DNA of 21,037 bases, taken from contig CAZIRO010000028.1 in NCBI GenBank assembly GCA_964541595.1, forward strand, positions 1 to 21,037, given 5' to 3'. Shown one piece after another: positions 12,716 through 21,037 of this stretch (position 1 is its first letter; each line of letters starts with the position of its first letter). This stretch comes from CAZIRO01 sp964541595 (GTDB taxonomy: Bacteria > Acidobacteriota > HRBIN11). The position numbers and the translations under genes were made by a program. Below the pieces are notes generated by a model, which was given only the letters and a program-made list of their open reading frames with translations, was not told where the DNA came from and ran no database searches.

Positions 12716-15715
12716 ATGCCATCAACACCCTGGAAACTGAAACTCAAAGCCTTTTTACACGATCCGCCGCACAAGGTCACGGTGAGTTTTTTACAGAAAC
12801 GGGACCATGAAGCCGTCGCGGAACAGATCGTGACAAAATTCCTCGGGATCAGCGCATTGCCGACCGACGAAGAACGTGCACGGATTCAATGGGCGGACTG
12901 GTTATCGGCGGCCATGACCCGTTTGCTGACGGAAGACATCCGTCCCACCGAGGAAGAGGCATTGCAAGACATCGAACGCACCGGCCATCTCACCGTGCGT
13001 GACCCCTGGCGGGGTGATCAGCGGATCGGTCTGTATGCACGTTTGCGCCTGGCGGAAGCCTTCAAGATCGTGCGGCGCAATCTGGACCCGATCCACGAGG
13101 ATGTGGACTTTCTCCGTTTCCTGCTCGTATACCGCGTCTGGCCGGAAGAGTTCACCACCCCGGAGGTCGACGGCCGGCGTCACCACGTCATGCTGGAGTT
13201 CCCAGCGGATACCCGCGCACCGAACCACAGCCTGTTCGATCATCTCACGCAGGTCAGCGCACTGGTGGCCTGCTGGCCGCGGCCGGCGCTGATACTCGTT
13301 TCCATCCGGCCGGTGCAGAAGTTCATTCAGACCGCGCGAAAGACGCAGGACCTGCTGGCGGGGAGTTACCTGCTCTCGTGGCTGGCATGGAACGGTGCCC
13401 GTGCAATTATCGAACGATGGGGTCCAGATCATCTGGTTTTTCCCTCGATGTTCCATCAGGGACTGTTTGACTGGTGGTTGCTGCACCGGGTGCGCACGCA
13501 GAATCCTCCATTAAACAGGACTCTGCGCAAGAAACCCTATCCCTGGTACAAACTGCTGCGGACGGCGAGTCTACCGAACCGGTTGCTGGCGATCGTCCCA
13601 TGGGACGAGCACGACACGCCGTTGCAGGTCGTGCGTGCCGCCATGCAGGATGCCTGGGAACAGTGCGTGCGTCAGGCATTGATGCTGGCCGTTTATGCGA
13701 TCGAACATCGAAATACCGTTGGCCTTCGTCAGGCCGTGCAACGCATCCTGGCGCATGACGAGATTCCACAGGATGCGGTATCTCCCACGTGGCAGACCTG
13801 GATCGCACGTGCATGGGAAACCGCACGGGGATACTTCCGGTGGACGGGCGTGATGGTGCCGTTCGATCTGAACGTCAGCGACGGCGGCGATGCCCTCTGG
13901 CAGCCCGAGACCGTCGATCGGTGGGTGACCGCATTGCAACAGTGGCTGGATCTTCCGAAAAACCTCCGGGAAGTCCTCCACGCATTGCGGCAGCATCCGC
14001 GCTACGGAACGGCGCGTTTGCCGATCACACTCGGTTATGCCGGGTTGTATCGCCTGATCGAACGGTTGCATGCGGCCGTCAAGGCCCAGTCCATGCCGGA
14101 ACTCCCTGCAGCATCCCCAACAGGTCGGCTCTGTTCGTTGTGCGGTGAACGGGTCGAAATCGGGACCCTCTGGGCACGGGAACAAACGGAACAGCCGGAA
14201 CTCCGGTTTCAGGAACTCAATCGGGTGGCCGATAGCAGGTTCTGGTGGCCCATGCGGATACCCGCCACCGGCTGGCCGGTGCTCGTGCGTGAGGGGGAAC
14301 GGCTCTGTGCCGTCTGCTGGACAAAACGCGTGTTCCTGCACCTGCTCGAAGAGCACCTGACCCGCGACGTGCAACCGGACGAACCCCTGGAACTGCCACG
14401 GTTTCCCTCCACCCATGAGATGGGCGCCGTCGTGTTTAAAGATACCGTGGTCGAGTACTGGGAGCATGTGAACGACGTTGTCCGTGGAAAAGTACGGATC
14501 TTTCTGGACACACTATGGGGAGAAGAAGCACCGTCTGAAGTACGTGAGCACTTCCGGACGCGTACCGTACCGAAACTTCAGCGTGCAGCGCGTAACCGAA
14601 AAGTACTCGAAGCGTTCGTGCAGACGGACGGGTTCTGGCTGGCACCGGATCGAATCGACGTCCATGACCTGCAACGTGAATACGGTATTCCTGAGGTGCG
14701 AAAACCCACATGTGAAAAATGGTTACAGAGAGTGAAAACCGCGTGGCAGGCGTTTCGCCAGGCATGGGCCGACTGGCAGAAACAGAACGCCAGGGAACGT
14801 CAGAGATTGCCGTCGGTAGAAAGTTATTATGCCATCGTCATGCTGGACGGCGACCACATGGGCAAGTGGCTCAGCAGTCAGAAGAATCCCTCGATCCGGA
14901 AAGTGCTCAATGAGGTCATCATGCAACACTTGCGGGACGTGCCGTTTCTCGATCGCCCGCATCCGATGTCGCCCGCCTGGCACAGTATGCTGTCCAGATA
15001 CCTGACAGAATACGCCAGCCACCACGTCCTGGAAGTGTGTACAGAACGGTTTCCCGTACAACTCGTCTATGCTGGGGGCGATGACGTGTTGTTACTCGCA
15101 CCGATACGGTATGCCCTGCAGGTCGCCGACATTTTGCAACAGAAGTTCCGGGAACACGTCCTGGACGGGGGTTCCATGAGTGCCGGGATCGTGATCGCCC
15201 ATGTGAAGTATCCGCTCGGACTGGCGCTGCAGGAGGCACGGGCGGCGGAACGCTCGGCGAAAGAACGACGCCAGCGGAATGCGTTCGAACTGCGCGTGCT
15301 CAAGCGGTCCGGAGAACGGCTCACGACCGGAATGCGTTGGGAACTGCAGGACGACACCGGCGTCGTGCATCCGTCGAAGGTGTTCTATCGGCTCCTGGAC
15401 GCGCTGACTGACCCGACGTTCGGACTTGCGGCACGATTTCCCTATCGGTTTGCCGCGGCCGTCGCCGAGATCCTGCCGCCACCGGGTGCGGACCGGAGCG
15501 AGAGCGGTGCAGACGGTGCGATCCGGGAGGTCGCTGCCGCCCTGTTGCAACTCCATTTTGACCGATCGTGCCATCCGGCGATGCGCGCACAGCGACAGGC
15601 CGATTGGACCGAACTGCAGCAGCAATTACTCCATTTGCTTCAACGTGCGCCGTCCGTCCGGGATTTTACCCATCTGCTCCTGGCGGCGGCGTTTATCGCT
15701 CAGCCGGAGGAATGA
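12716..15715 (+). CDS. cmr2: Cas10 (Cmr2), type III-B large subunit and cOA synthase
   Basis: A 999-residue large subunit of the Cmr effector complex. The N-terminal LKAFLHDPPHK string (His15, Asp16) and ADWLSAAMTR are the Cmr2-type HD-region signatures. A zinc-ribbon is formed by CSLC (Cys473, Cys476) and CAVC (Cys531, Cys534). The first palm motif VMLDGDHMG has Asp711 and Asp713. The cyclase motif YAGGDD (GGDD at 787-790) is intact, so target-triggered synthesis of cyclic oligoadenylate is predicted. A Cmr4-binding helical domain forms the C-terminus. The length is typical for the family. It lies 34 nt after the CARF gene, with GGAG before the ATG, and is followed 4 nt later by cmr1. Whether the HD site cuts DNA in this Cmr2 cannot be judged. 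Confidence 0.97.
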   Translation: MPSTPWKLKLKAFLHDPPHKVTVSFLQKRDHEAVAEQIVTKFLGISALPTDEERARIQWADWLSAAMTRLLTEDIRPTEEEALQDIERTGHLTVRDPWRGDQRIGLYARLRLAEAFKIVRRNLDPIHEDVDFLRFLLVYRVWPEEFTTPEVDGRRHHVMLEFPADTRAPNHSLFDHLTQVSALVACWPRPALILVSIRPVQKFIQTARKTQDLLAGSYLLSWLAWNGARAIIERWGPDHLVFPSMFHQGLFDWWLLHRVRTQNPPLNRTLRKKPYPWYKLLRTASLPNRLLAIVPWDEHDTPLQVVRAAMQDAWEQCVRQALMLAVYAIEHRNTVGLRQAVQRILAHDEIPQDAVSPTWQTWIARAWETARGYFRWTGVMVPFDLNVSDGGDALWQPETVDRWVTALQQWLDLPKNLREVLHALRQHPRYGTARLPITLGYAGLYRLIERLHAAVKAQSMPELPAASPTGRLCSLCGERVEIGTLWAREQTEQPELRFQELNRVADSRFWWPMRIPATGWPVLVREGERLCAVCWTKRVFLHLLEEHLTRDVQPDEPLELPRFPSTHEMGAVVFKDTVVEYWEHVNDVVRGKVRIFLDTLWGEEAPSEVREHFRTRTVPKLQRAARNRKVLEAFVQTDGFWLAPDRIDVHDLQREYGIPEVRKPTCEKWLQRVKTAWQAFRQAWADWQKQNARERQRLPSVESYYAIVMLDGDHMGKWLSSQKNPSIRKVLNEVIMQHLRDVPFLDRPHPMSPAWHSMLSRYLTEYASHHVLEVCTERFPVQLVYAGGDDVLLLAPIRYALQVADILQQKFREHVLDGGSMSAGIVIAHVKYPLGLALQEARAAERSAKERRQRNAFELRVLKRSGERLTTGMRWELQDDTGVVHPSKVFYRLLDALTDPTFGLAARFPYRFAAAVAEILPPPGADRSESGADGAIREVAAALLQLHFDRSCHPAMRAQRQADWTELQQQLLHLLQRAPSVRDFTHLLLAAAFIAQPEE

Positions 15716-15719
15716 ACCG

Positions 15720-16664
15720 ATGGCGTGGCCCACGTGGACCTTTCATCTGAAGGTCATCACACCGCTTGCCATGGGTGGCGCAGATGCCCGCAGCGCTGAA
15801 TGGCGGGCACCGTCCATCAAGGGAATGATGCGCTGGTGGTTTCGCGTGGCCGGCGGTCGACGTGAAGACGAAGACCGGTTGTTCGGCAGTGTGCGCGGCG
15901 AGCAGGCACAGGCATCCGGTGTGCGGGTATACGTCACGACACCTGCTGGCAGACTACAGGATTGTTCGCTAAATCTGCCCGCACCGTATTTCGGGTTTTC
16001 ACTGAAGATGAACCGGCGACAGTGTTTTTCTCCAGGAACATCCCTGACCGTGACGCTCACCTGTGCGCCCTGGCTGTCCAAAACAGATCAGCAAATGGTC
16101 CTCGCGAGTTTCTGGCTGGCCGTCTATCTGGGGTGTTTCGGGTCCCGCAGCCGGAAAGGGTACGGCAGCCTGTGGCCAAATCGTATGCCCGAATCCGATA
16201 GGGGCAGTATGGGTTTGCTATTCCCATTGGTGCCCGAAAGAGTGCCTATACGTGATGCACTTCAACGTGTACTCGGTTTGTTCGAGACTGGAGGGCGCAT
16301 CCGGGAAATTCGATGGTGTGAAAAACCGTGGCGTTCCGTGCAGGGCGAGTATCGAGAACTGAGAAGAAATCTTGGCGTACCAAACAAAGCATTGCTCGGG
16401 TATCCGTTCGCGAGTGGAGAAAGCGGAGAGAGAGAAAACTGGCCTGACCGACATGCGTCGCCTCTGATCATTAAGCCGCTGAATCTGCAAAGAGGCCCCT
16501 GTATCATCACGTTTTTACACGTGCCCCGGGAGGTCCAGAATCAGTTCGGACTGGATGAACAGGTTCTTGTAAGAAAAGTTCATAGATTTCTTGAGGATGT
16601 CGAATCCCAGTCCATATGGGAGCACAAAGGACAGGGACGACCGAACGGGGTCGTCCGGGAATGA
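15720..16664 (+). CDS. cmr1: Cmr1, RAMP protein of the type III-B complex
   Basis: A 314-residue RAMP (Cas7-like) protein that caps the Cmr filament near the 3' end of the crRNA and helps target capture. The first strand is WTFHLKVITPLAMGGAD. RAPSIKGMMRWWFRV (29-43) and the glycine-rich GSRSRKGYGSL (141-151) are the family signatures. The start at 15720 is chosen because GGAGG lies nine bases upstream; the longer in-frame opening would run inside cas10. The 3' half (about 16190-16640) is less GC-rich than its neighbours and unusually rich in AGA arginine codons. It overlaps the next open frame as ATGA, although the preferred cmr3 start is 15 nt later. Confidence 0.93.
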   Translation: MAWPTWTFHLKVITPLAMGGADARSAEWRAPSIKGMMRWWFRVAGGRREDEDRLFGSVRGEQAQASGVRVYVTTPAGRLQDCSLNLPAPYFGFSLKMNRRQCFSPGTSLTVTLTCAPWLSKTDQQMVLASFWLAVYLGCFGSRSRKGYGSLWPNRMPESDRGSMGLLFPLVPERVPIRDALQRVLGLFETGGRIREIRWCEKPWRSVQGEYRELRRNLGVPNKALLGYPFASGESGERENWPDRHASPLIIKPLNLQRGPCIITFLHVPREVQNQFGLDEQVLVRKVHRFLEDVESQSIWEHKGQGRPNGVVRE

Positions 16665-16678
16665 CGGAGGACAGTCCC

Positions 16679-17827
16679 ATGGATGCGATCCTCTGGCTGA
16701 TGATCGAACCCGTGGATGTCTGGTTGTTCCGTGACGGTCGGCCGTTTACGGCTGGGGAGAACGCGTTTGCCGTTACGCGGTTTCCGCCGTTGCCGTCCAC
16801 GCTCGCCGGTGCGTTGCGGACATACATCGGGCAGAAGGTATTCGACACATTCGAGCAGTCGCGGCTTGGAGACGCCGCGCAATCGCCCATTCGGTTCATC
16901 GGTCCACTACTGTGCCATCAGGATGAGAGTACTGCACGGGTGGACGTGTACGGACCCTGGCCCGCAGACGTCCTCACGGACGGTCAGGAAACGGTGTCCC
17001 TGCAGTTGCGCGATGTGCCACCGTGGATGCGAATGTTCCCGAATACACCGGGTGAACGGATGTTCTGGACAACAACGGCACGGGATGTCCGCGCTGTTGC
17101 AAATACCTGGGTGTCGCTATCTGCGTATACCCGGTGGCGCAACGGTCAGACGATCGACCGCTCGAGTGCCCTGCATGAGACCGAAATCGTCATCCGGGAA
17201 TCACGGCCGGGGATTCGCCTGGCCAGTGCTCGAGGGGTGGTCGACTCCGCGGGGGGCGCGTTCTTTTTCGTTCAGTATGTCCGCATGCGACCCGGATGGG
17301 GACTGCTTGTGGGCATGACACGGTGGAACATGGACGATGCGGACTGGCAGCGTGTAGTACGCCATTTCCGAAACGTGCGTGAGGACCTGTGCACCCTCGG
17401 TGGGGAACGCCGTATGGCACGTTTCCGGGTGATCGATGATGTAGACGGCGTGCCCGCATCCATCTGGACACCGACCGGGGATACCGCATCTGGATTATGG
17501 CGATGTTGTCTGCTGACGCCCGCGTTCGTTCCGAAAGGCGATAGGGTTCCGGTATACCCGGCCTATGATCAGTCGTTGACAGCACGACTCCGTGTGATCA
17601 CACTGGCGGGTTCATTGTGGACATACACCGGCTGGGACTACAGGGAAAAACGACCGAAACCGCCACGCCCGCTGTTGCCGCCGGGGACGGTCCTCGTGCT
17701 GGAGCCGGAGTCTCCACCCGCAGACTGGACGGAATCCACACCCATCGGTATCGGGGATGGAGTCACCCTGGGATACGGCCTGGCCGTTATCGGACGACAT
17801 ACTGCCGAACCCGTAAAAGAAACATAG
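16679..17827 (+). CDS. cmr3: Cmr3, Cas5-like RAMP of the type III-B complex
   Basis: A 382-residue protein that in Cmr complexes binds the 8-nt 5' tag of the crRNA next to Cas10. The N-terminus IEPVDVWLFRDGRPFTAGE (9-27) followed by FPPLPSTLAGALR is the classic Cmr3 signature. The C-terminus has the Gly-rich GVTLGYGLAVIG loop. The start at 16679 has GGAGG eight bases upstream. An ATG at 16661 that overlaps the cmr1 stop is possible but lacks a good site and would add six residues. The gene ends 12 nt before cmr4. All recognised family landmarks are present and the length is normal. Confidence 0.95.
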   Translation: MDAILWLMIEPVDVWLFRDGRPFTAGENAFAVTRFPPLPSTLAGALRTYIGQKVFDTFEQSRLGDAAQSPIRFIGPLLCHQDESTARVDVYGPWPADVLTDGQETVSLQLRDVPPWMRMFPNTPGERMFWTTTARDVRAVANTWVSLSAYTRWRNGQTIDRSSALHETEIVIRESRPGIRLASARGVVDSAGGAFFFVQYVRMRPGWGLLVGMTRWNMDDADWQRVVRHFRNVREDLCTLGGERRMARFRVIDDVDGVPASIWTPTGDTASGLWRCCLLTPAFVPKGDRVPVYPAYDQSLTARLRVITLAGSLWTYTGWDYREKRPKPPRPLLPPGTVLVLEPESPPADWTESTPIGIGDGVTLGYGLAVIGRHTAEPVKET

Positions 17828-17839
17828 GGAGGTACGTCC

Positions 17840-18823
17840 ATGGCCGATCTGATGTGGATGTATGCACTGACACCGCTGCATCCGGGCAGTGGCACCCGCG
17901 TGTCCTATGTGGACCTGCCAGTGCAGCGGGAACGGACCACGGGGTTTCCCATCGTGCAGGCATCGTCCGTCAAAGGTGTGCTGCGCTGGGAAGCCGTGCG
18001 TCGGATCGCTTCCCGGAAGGACGACCGTGAGACATATGTAAACAAAGTGGCCGCGCTGTTCGGACCCGGTCAGGATCTGAAAGCTTTCGATGGTCCCACG
18101 GAGGCCAGCGATTTTGCCGGTGCCGTCGTTGTGTCCGATGCGCGGCTGTTGCTCTTTCCCGTTCGCAGTCTCGCGGGGGTGTTCGCCTGGGTGACCGCGC
18201 CCGTGGTCATCCGGCGGTGGGTGCGCGACCTGCAGATGTGCGTGCGGAATGATCCGGAGTTACAGGAAAAACTCCGGAACTGGGCGCAACTGGAAGTGCA
18301 ACGGTTCGATACGATCGGCGTCTCCGCGGATACGGCACTGCGTCTGCCCGAAAATGACCGGGTGGTGCTGGAGGATCTCACATTGGATGTCCATGAAGCG
18401 CAGGCGGATACATTGACATCCCTGGCGGAATTCCTTCGCGAGCAGTTGCATCCGGACAATACGCTGCGCGATCTGCTGCCACGACACATCGCACTCGTGC
18501 ATGACGACGTGTTCACTGAATTCGTCCAGTCCGCAACGGAAGTGGTGCACCGCGTGCGTATCGAGCACGTCACCGGAACGGTCGCCGAGGGCGCACTCTG
18601 GACGGAGGAACTCGTTCCTGCCGAGAGTCTGTTCTGGGTGATCGTGGATGTGCAACCGCCAAAGAATCACGCATTGAACGGCGTGAATGCGGAAACTCTG
18701 CGTCAGTTGCTTCGTGAAGTCGCACCTTCCGGATGTATCCTGCAGTTCGGTGGTGACGAAACCCTGGGACGGGGTCTCGTGCAGATCACCTGGTCCATGT
18801 CCTTGTATGAGCAGGGAGGATAA
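17840..18823 (+). CDS. cmr4: Cmr4, Cas7-like backbone and target-RNA nuclease
   Basis: A 327-residue backbone subunit, several copies of which coat the crRNA and cut the target RNA at 6-nt intervals. The N-terminus has LTPLHPGSGT followed by VDLPVQRERTTGFPIV. Asp25 aligns with the catalytic Asp26 of Pyrococcus Cmr4, so cleavage activity is expected. ASSVKGVLRWEAVRR (41-55) and the C-terminal GGDETLGRGLVQI (from 304) are RAMP signatures. GGGAGG lies seven bases before the start. Cmr5 begins two bases after its stop. Confidence 0.96.
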   Translation: MADLMWMYALTPLHPGSGTRVSYVDLPVQRERTTGFPIVQASSVKGVLRWEAVRRIASRKDDRETYVNKVAALFGPGQDLKAFDGPTEASDFAGAVVVSDARLLLFPVRSLAGVFAWVTAPVVIRRWVRDLQMCVRNDPELQEKLRNWAQLEVQRFDTIGVSADTALRLPENDRVVLEDLTLDVHEAQADTLTSLAEFLREQLHPDNTLRDLLPRHIALVHDDVFTEFVQSATEVVHRVRIEHVTGTVAEGALWTEELVPAESLFWVIVDVQPPKNHALNGVNAETLRQLLREVAPSGCILQFGGDETLGRGLVQITWSMSLYEQGG

Positions 18824-18825
18824 AC

Positions 18826-19215
18826 ATGCAATCAACAGTACGTACACGCGCACAGGAAATGGCCGGGTATGCACTGGGATGTGTGCAGCGATTTCGGGAA
18901 GAGGGATCGGGCAACCAGAAGAATTATCAGGGATATGCGCAAAAACTGCCCGCAATGGTCATGACCAACGGACTGGCAGCGACGCTGGCCTATATGCGCG
19001 AGAAGGGCAGTGAGTGGGAGGTGCTGTACACTCACCTGGCGGGATGGTTCCGTCGGGCGGGAATGCTGCACAATGGTCGGGATCTGCTGGAAACGGTGGT
19101 ATCCCTTTCATCGGCGGAATACCGTCACTGGTCCCGGGAAGCCCTTGCCGTCGCGGAGTGGTTCAAACGGTTGGCCAAGGTGATCCTGAAGACCGATAAG
19201 GGGGAGTCACAATGA
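18826..19215 (+). CDS. cmr5: Cmr5, small subunit of the type III-B complex
   Basis: A 129-residue, mostly helical protein with no RAMP motif, of the size and position expected of Cmr5. In Cmr complexes this subunit forms the minor filament between Cas10 and Cmr6 and contacts the target strand. Family-like features are the N-terminal RAQEMAGYALGCVQRF helix, the YAQKLPAMVMTNGLAATLAYM segment and a C-terminal helix with REALAVAEWFKRLAKVI. GGGAGG precedes the start, which lies two bases after the cmr4 stop. It overlaps cmr6 by 4 bp (ATGA). Confidence 0.94.
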   Translation: MQSTVRTRAQEMAGYALGCVQRFREEGSGNQKNYQGYAQKLPAMVMTNGLAATLAYMREKGSEWEVLYTHLAGWFRRAGMLHNGRDLLETVVSLSSAEYRHWSREALAVAEWFKRLAKVILKTDKGESQ

Positions 19216-20273
19216 ATCACGCACGTCGTTCACATCGACAGCGCAGACCGGATCAGCCGCAGGAATGTACCGTGCATGCGTTCCTGGGACATAGATGGCC
19301 ACTCGCGCGACTGGTGTCGGACAGGAAGAGAAGACAGGTTGAACGGGCAGACATTGAACCCGTATGGCAAATGGCATCACCAGAAACGTTTTTCCGGAGG
19401 GGGGTACCGTTCGATCTGCAGGAAACGCCGGCATGGACGAACAGGAAACTGTCCAGGGTGAAGTATCACCTCTGGGAAGCGTATTTGAAATCGTTTGATC
19501 ATTACCGGACCCGGTGGACTGCATGGCTGAAACGGTTTCAACAACGTCGGCAACACTTCATGCAGCGGTTGAAAACGCAGGGATACATCGTCGATGAACG
19601 GATCTGGAAACTGGACGGCCGGATGGTCATCGGCCTCGGATCGGCCACCGTATGGGAAACGGGATTCGTCTGGTACCGTACGCTGGGACTGCCCTATATT
19701 CCCGCGACGGCCGTGAAAGGTCTGCTGCGGGCGGCCTGGATTCTGGATGCGATCGACACGGCACTGGAATCACTGCCTGGAGAGATGGATACGGCAGAAC
19801 GGCGCCACATCGCAGAGCGGGTCGAACAGTGGATGGACGGAAAGGGCGACCTTCCGATGGAGGTATCACAGCGGAAACAGGCGCTGGAACAGTTGCGGGG
19901 CCAACTGCGCGCATACTTGGGAACCACAGACCGTGCGGGGTTGTGCATGTGTCTGGATGCGATTCCCGCGGGTGTCCCGCATTTCAAACTGGACGTGATG
20001 AACGTCCATTATCCGGATTATTACACGGGAGACGCAACGGAAGCACTGGATACGGAAAGTCCGAATCCCATCGTGTTTCTCGTCGTGGAACAGACACCGT
20101 TTGTCTTCACACTGGGTGTGGACGCTGTGCGTTTGCGAATGCGGACGAAGACCGGAGATGCAGACCCGCAATCACTGATCGCACAGTGGTTTGAAGACCT
20201 GCAATGTGCAGCGCAAAGGTACGGGATCGGTGCGAAGACACGCTTCGGATACGGCCGGTTTGTGGCTGCATAA
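19212..20273 (+). CDS. cmr6: Cmr6, RAMP protein of the type III-B complex
   Basis: A 353-residue RAMP subunit that caps the Cmr backbone together with Cmr1. The first 45 residues are rich in Arg and His and poorly conserved. The core begins near 138 with MVIGLGSATVWETGFVWYRTLGLPYIPATAVKG split over strand and loop. HYPDYY follows, then the C-terminal glycine-rich GIGAKTRFGYGRF (338-350), all typical of Cmr6. A GGGGGAG site lies before the ATG, which overlaps the cmr5 stop. It is the last recognised cas gene in the window. The next gene starts 60 nt later and is not CRISPR-related. Confidence 0.95.
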   Translation: MNHARRSHRQRRPDQPQECTVHAFLGHRWPLARLVSDRKRRQVERADIEPVWQMASPETFFRRGVPFDLQETPAWTNRKLSRVKYHLWEAYLKSFDHYRTRWTAWLKRFQQRRQHFMQRLKTQGYIVDERIWKLDGRMVIGLGSATVWETGFVWYRTLGLPYIPATAVKGLLRAAWILDAIDTALESLPGEMDTAERRHIAERVEQWMDGKGDLPMEVSQRKQALEQLRGQLRAYLGTTDRAGLCMCLDAIPAGVPHFKLDVMNVHYPDYYTGDATEALDTESPNPIVFLVVEQTPFVFTLGVDAVRLRMRTKTGDADPQSLIAQWFEDLQCAAQRYGIGAKTRFGYGRFVAA

Positions 20274-20333
20274 TTACGAAACGGCATCGTTCTAAACGTA
20301 TGCGCTCAGGACTCTTTTAAAGGGGGTGAAACC

Positions 20334-20795
20334 ATGCAATGTGCACGGTTTAGCGTCTGGATCTGTGCGGTCCTGTTCCTGATTGGCGGATGGGCTGCAC
20401 AGGGTTGGGTGGTCGGACAGGATCAAGTCCGGTCGGATGCACAATCGGGATCCAGTGCAACCATGGCCGTGGATCCGTCGTTTCGGTACGATGCGCAACG
20501 GGATCCGTTTGCTACCCGGGCACAACCGGATGCGACCGTTCCCACCGTGAGTGAAGTGGTGATCCTGGGGATCTTCCGGCGCGGTGAAACGTACTGTGCG
20601 CTTGTCCGCGGTGGCGGCCTTCAAAATGCACGCATCGTGTGTGCAGGCCAGAAACTGCTGGACGGCGACGTCTTGCACGTCGGCCCGATGCGCGGTGAAC
20701 CCGGTTCGGAAATTCGTTCCTGTGTGGTCTTTCGGGTCGCAACAAAAGATCCCCTGCGTCCGTTTGTCCGCGTGGTGAAGTGCCTGCAGCGCTGA
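20334..20795 (+). CDS. Small exported protein, possibly PilP-like
   Basis: A 153-residue protein with a signal peptide or N-terminal anchor (hydrophobic about 8-27). YDAQRDPF (52-59) is followed by a short beta-rich domain (about 73-150) reading SEVVILGIFRRGETYCALV and then AGQKLLDGDVLHVGPM. An RDPF string ahead of a small domain that says 'value, scale, offset' in this way is typical of PilP/GspC-like pilus and secretion proteins, but the match is from memory and weak. Four cysteines fall in the mature part. A strong AAGGGGGTGA site precedes the start. It follows cmr6 in the same direction after 60 nt and could be read from the same transcript, but it has no evident role in CRISPR function. 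Confidence 0.6.
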   Translation: MQCARFSVWICAVLFLIGGWAAQGWVVGQDQVRSDAQSGSSATMAVDPSFRYDAQRDPFATRAQPDATVPTVSEVVILGIFRRGETYCALVRGGGLQNARIVCAGQKLLDGDVLHVGPMRGEPGSEIRSCVVFRVATKDPLRPFVRVVKCLQR

Positions 20796-20827
20796 CGTTG
20801 CTATTAAAATCGGCGATGCATCCGACA

Positions 20828-20843
20828 CACACGTGACCGTGTG
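20828..20843 (+). terminator. Small hairpin after the PilP-like gene
   Basis: CACACG-TGAC-CGTGTG forms a 6-bp stem with a 4-nt loop, 33 bases after the stop codon. It is short and has no clear U-tract, so terminator function is uncertain. Confidence 0.25.
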
Positions 20844-20875
20844 CATACTGTATTGTGGGGCCATCGTGTTGTAGA

Positions 20876-21012
20876 GGCGAGCGGTCGAGCTCGCCCGGTC
20901 ACGATGGGGTCATGGACATTGCGGTGGCCATTGACGGGCACCGGTGTACCGTGCAGTGGTCACGCCGTTGTGGCGGTCACGGTCATGACCGGGCGACCTC
21001 GATCGGTCGCCC
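20876..21012. repeat. Fold-back repeat with two inverted hairpins (REP/BIME- or MITE-like)
   Basis: A 26-bp terminal sequence (20876-20901) recurs in inverted orientation at 20986-21011 with only three mismatches. Each end is itself a hairpin: GGCGAGC/GCTCGCC around GGTCGA on the left and GGGCGACC/GGTCGCCC around TCGATC on the right. Two of the three differences are a compensatory G-C to C-G swap within the stem. The 84 bases between carry further dyads (GTCATGG...CCATTGAC; GGTCA...). No open frame runs through it. Confidence 0.75.
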
Positions 21013-21037
21013 CTGGTATCGTATACCTCTCTGTCCG

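Noticed and set aside
12902..14467. Long open frames on the minus strand inside cas10 (194 and 298 codons)
   Set aside because: They mirror the codon bias of cas10, have no ribosome sites and show no recognisable domains, while the plus strand encodes an unmistakable Cas10.

Overview
The window comes from a GC-rich bacterium with a heavy investment in c-type cytochromes. Including a sensor kinase, seven predicted proteins carry about 43 haem-c attachment motifs. It also has sigma-54 regulation and a type III-B CRISPR (Cmr) module. This suits an anaerobic or metal-, nitrogen- or sulfur-respiring lineage (Desulfobacterota-, Nitrospirota- or NC10-like). The sequence alone does not fix the phylum, and no rRNA or tRNA is present.

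Minus strand, 7542 down to 1. A compact operon runs from a membrane histidine kinase whose periplasmic sensor carries a haem-c motif, to an NtrC-type sigma-54 activator, to three multihaem cytochromes (11, 8 and 7 motifs), to a six-bladed NHL propeller protein. Junctions are overlaps, except for a 60-nt gap after the activator. A stem-loop covers the NHL stop codon. After a 209-nt gap containing a near-consensus sigma-54 promoter comes a tetrahaem cytochrome, another terminator-like hairpin, and the first codons of one more exported protein cut by the window edge.

Plus strand, 7909 to 11446. Divergent from the kinase lies a quinol-oxidising cluster: monohaem cytochrome c, Rieske protein, a full-length b6-like cytochrome b, and a membrane-anchored 11-haem cytochrome. 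A second -24/-12 element lies upstream of the first gene, with a 19-bp palindrome further upstream. The simplest reading is that the haem-bearing kinase reports periplasmic redox or ligand state. It would phosphorylate the adjacent activator, which would drive sigma-54 transcription of both the bc cluster and the tetrahaem cytochrome. Arrays of 7-bp repeats in opposite orientation flank the bc cluster.

Plus strand, 11726 to 20273. A sigma-70-like promoter precedes a CARF plus winged-helix protein and then cas10/cmr2, cmr1, cmr3, cmr4, cmr5 and cmr6 in a tight operon. Cas10 keeps the GGDD cyclase motif and Cmr4 keeps the presumed catalytic Asp. Cyclic oligoadenylate signalling and target RNA cleavage both look possible. 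No CRISPR array, cas6, cas1/cas2 or HEPN effector is visible. The CARF protein has Ser and Lys at the positions remembered as important in Crn1 ring nucleases.

Plus strand, 20334 to the end. A small exported protein with a PilP-like look follows. The window then ends in a fold-back repeat whose two inverted hairpins differ by a compensatory base-pair change, like a REP/BIME or MITE-type element.
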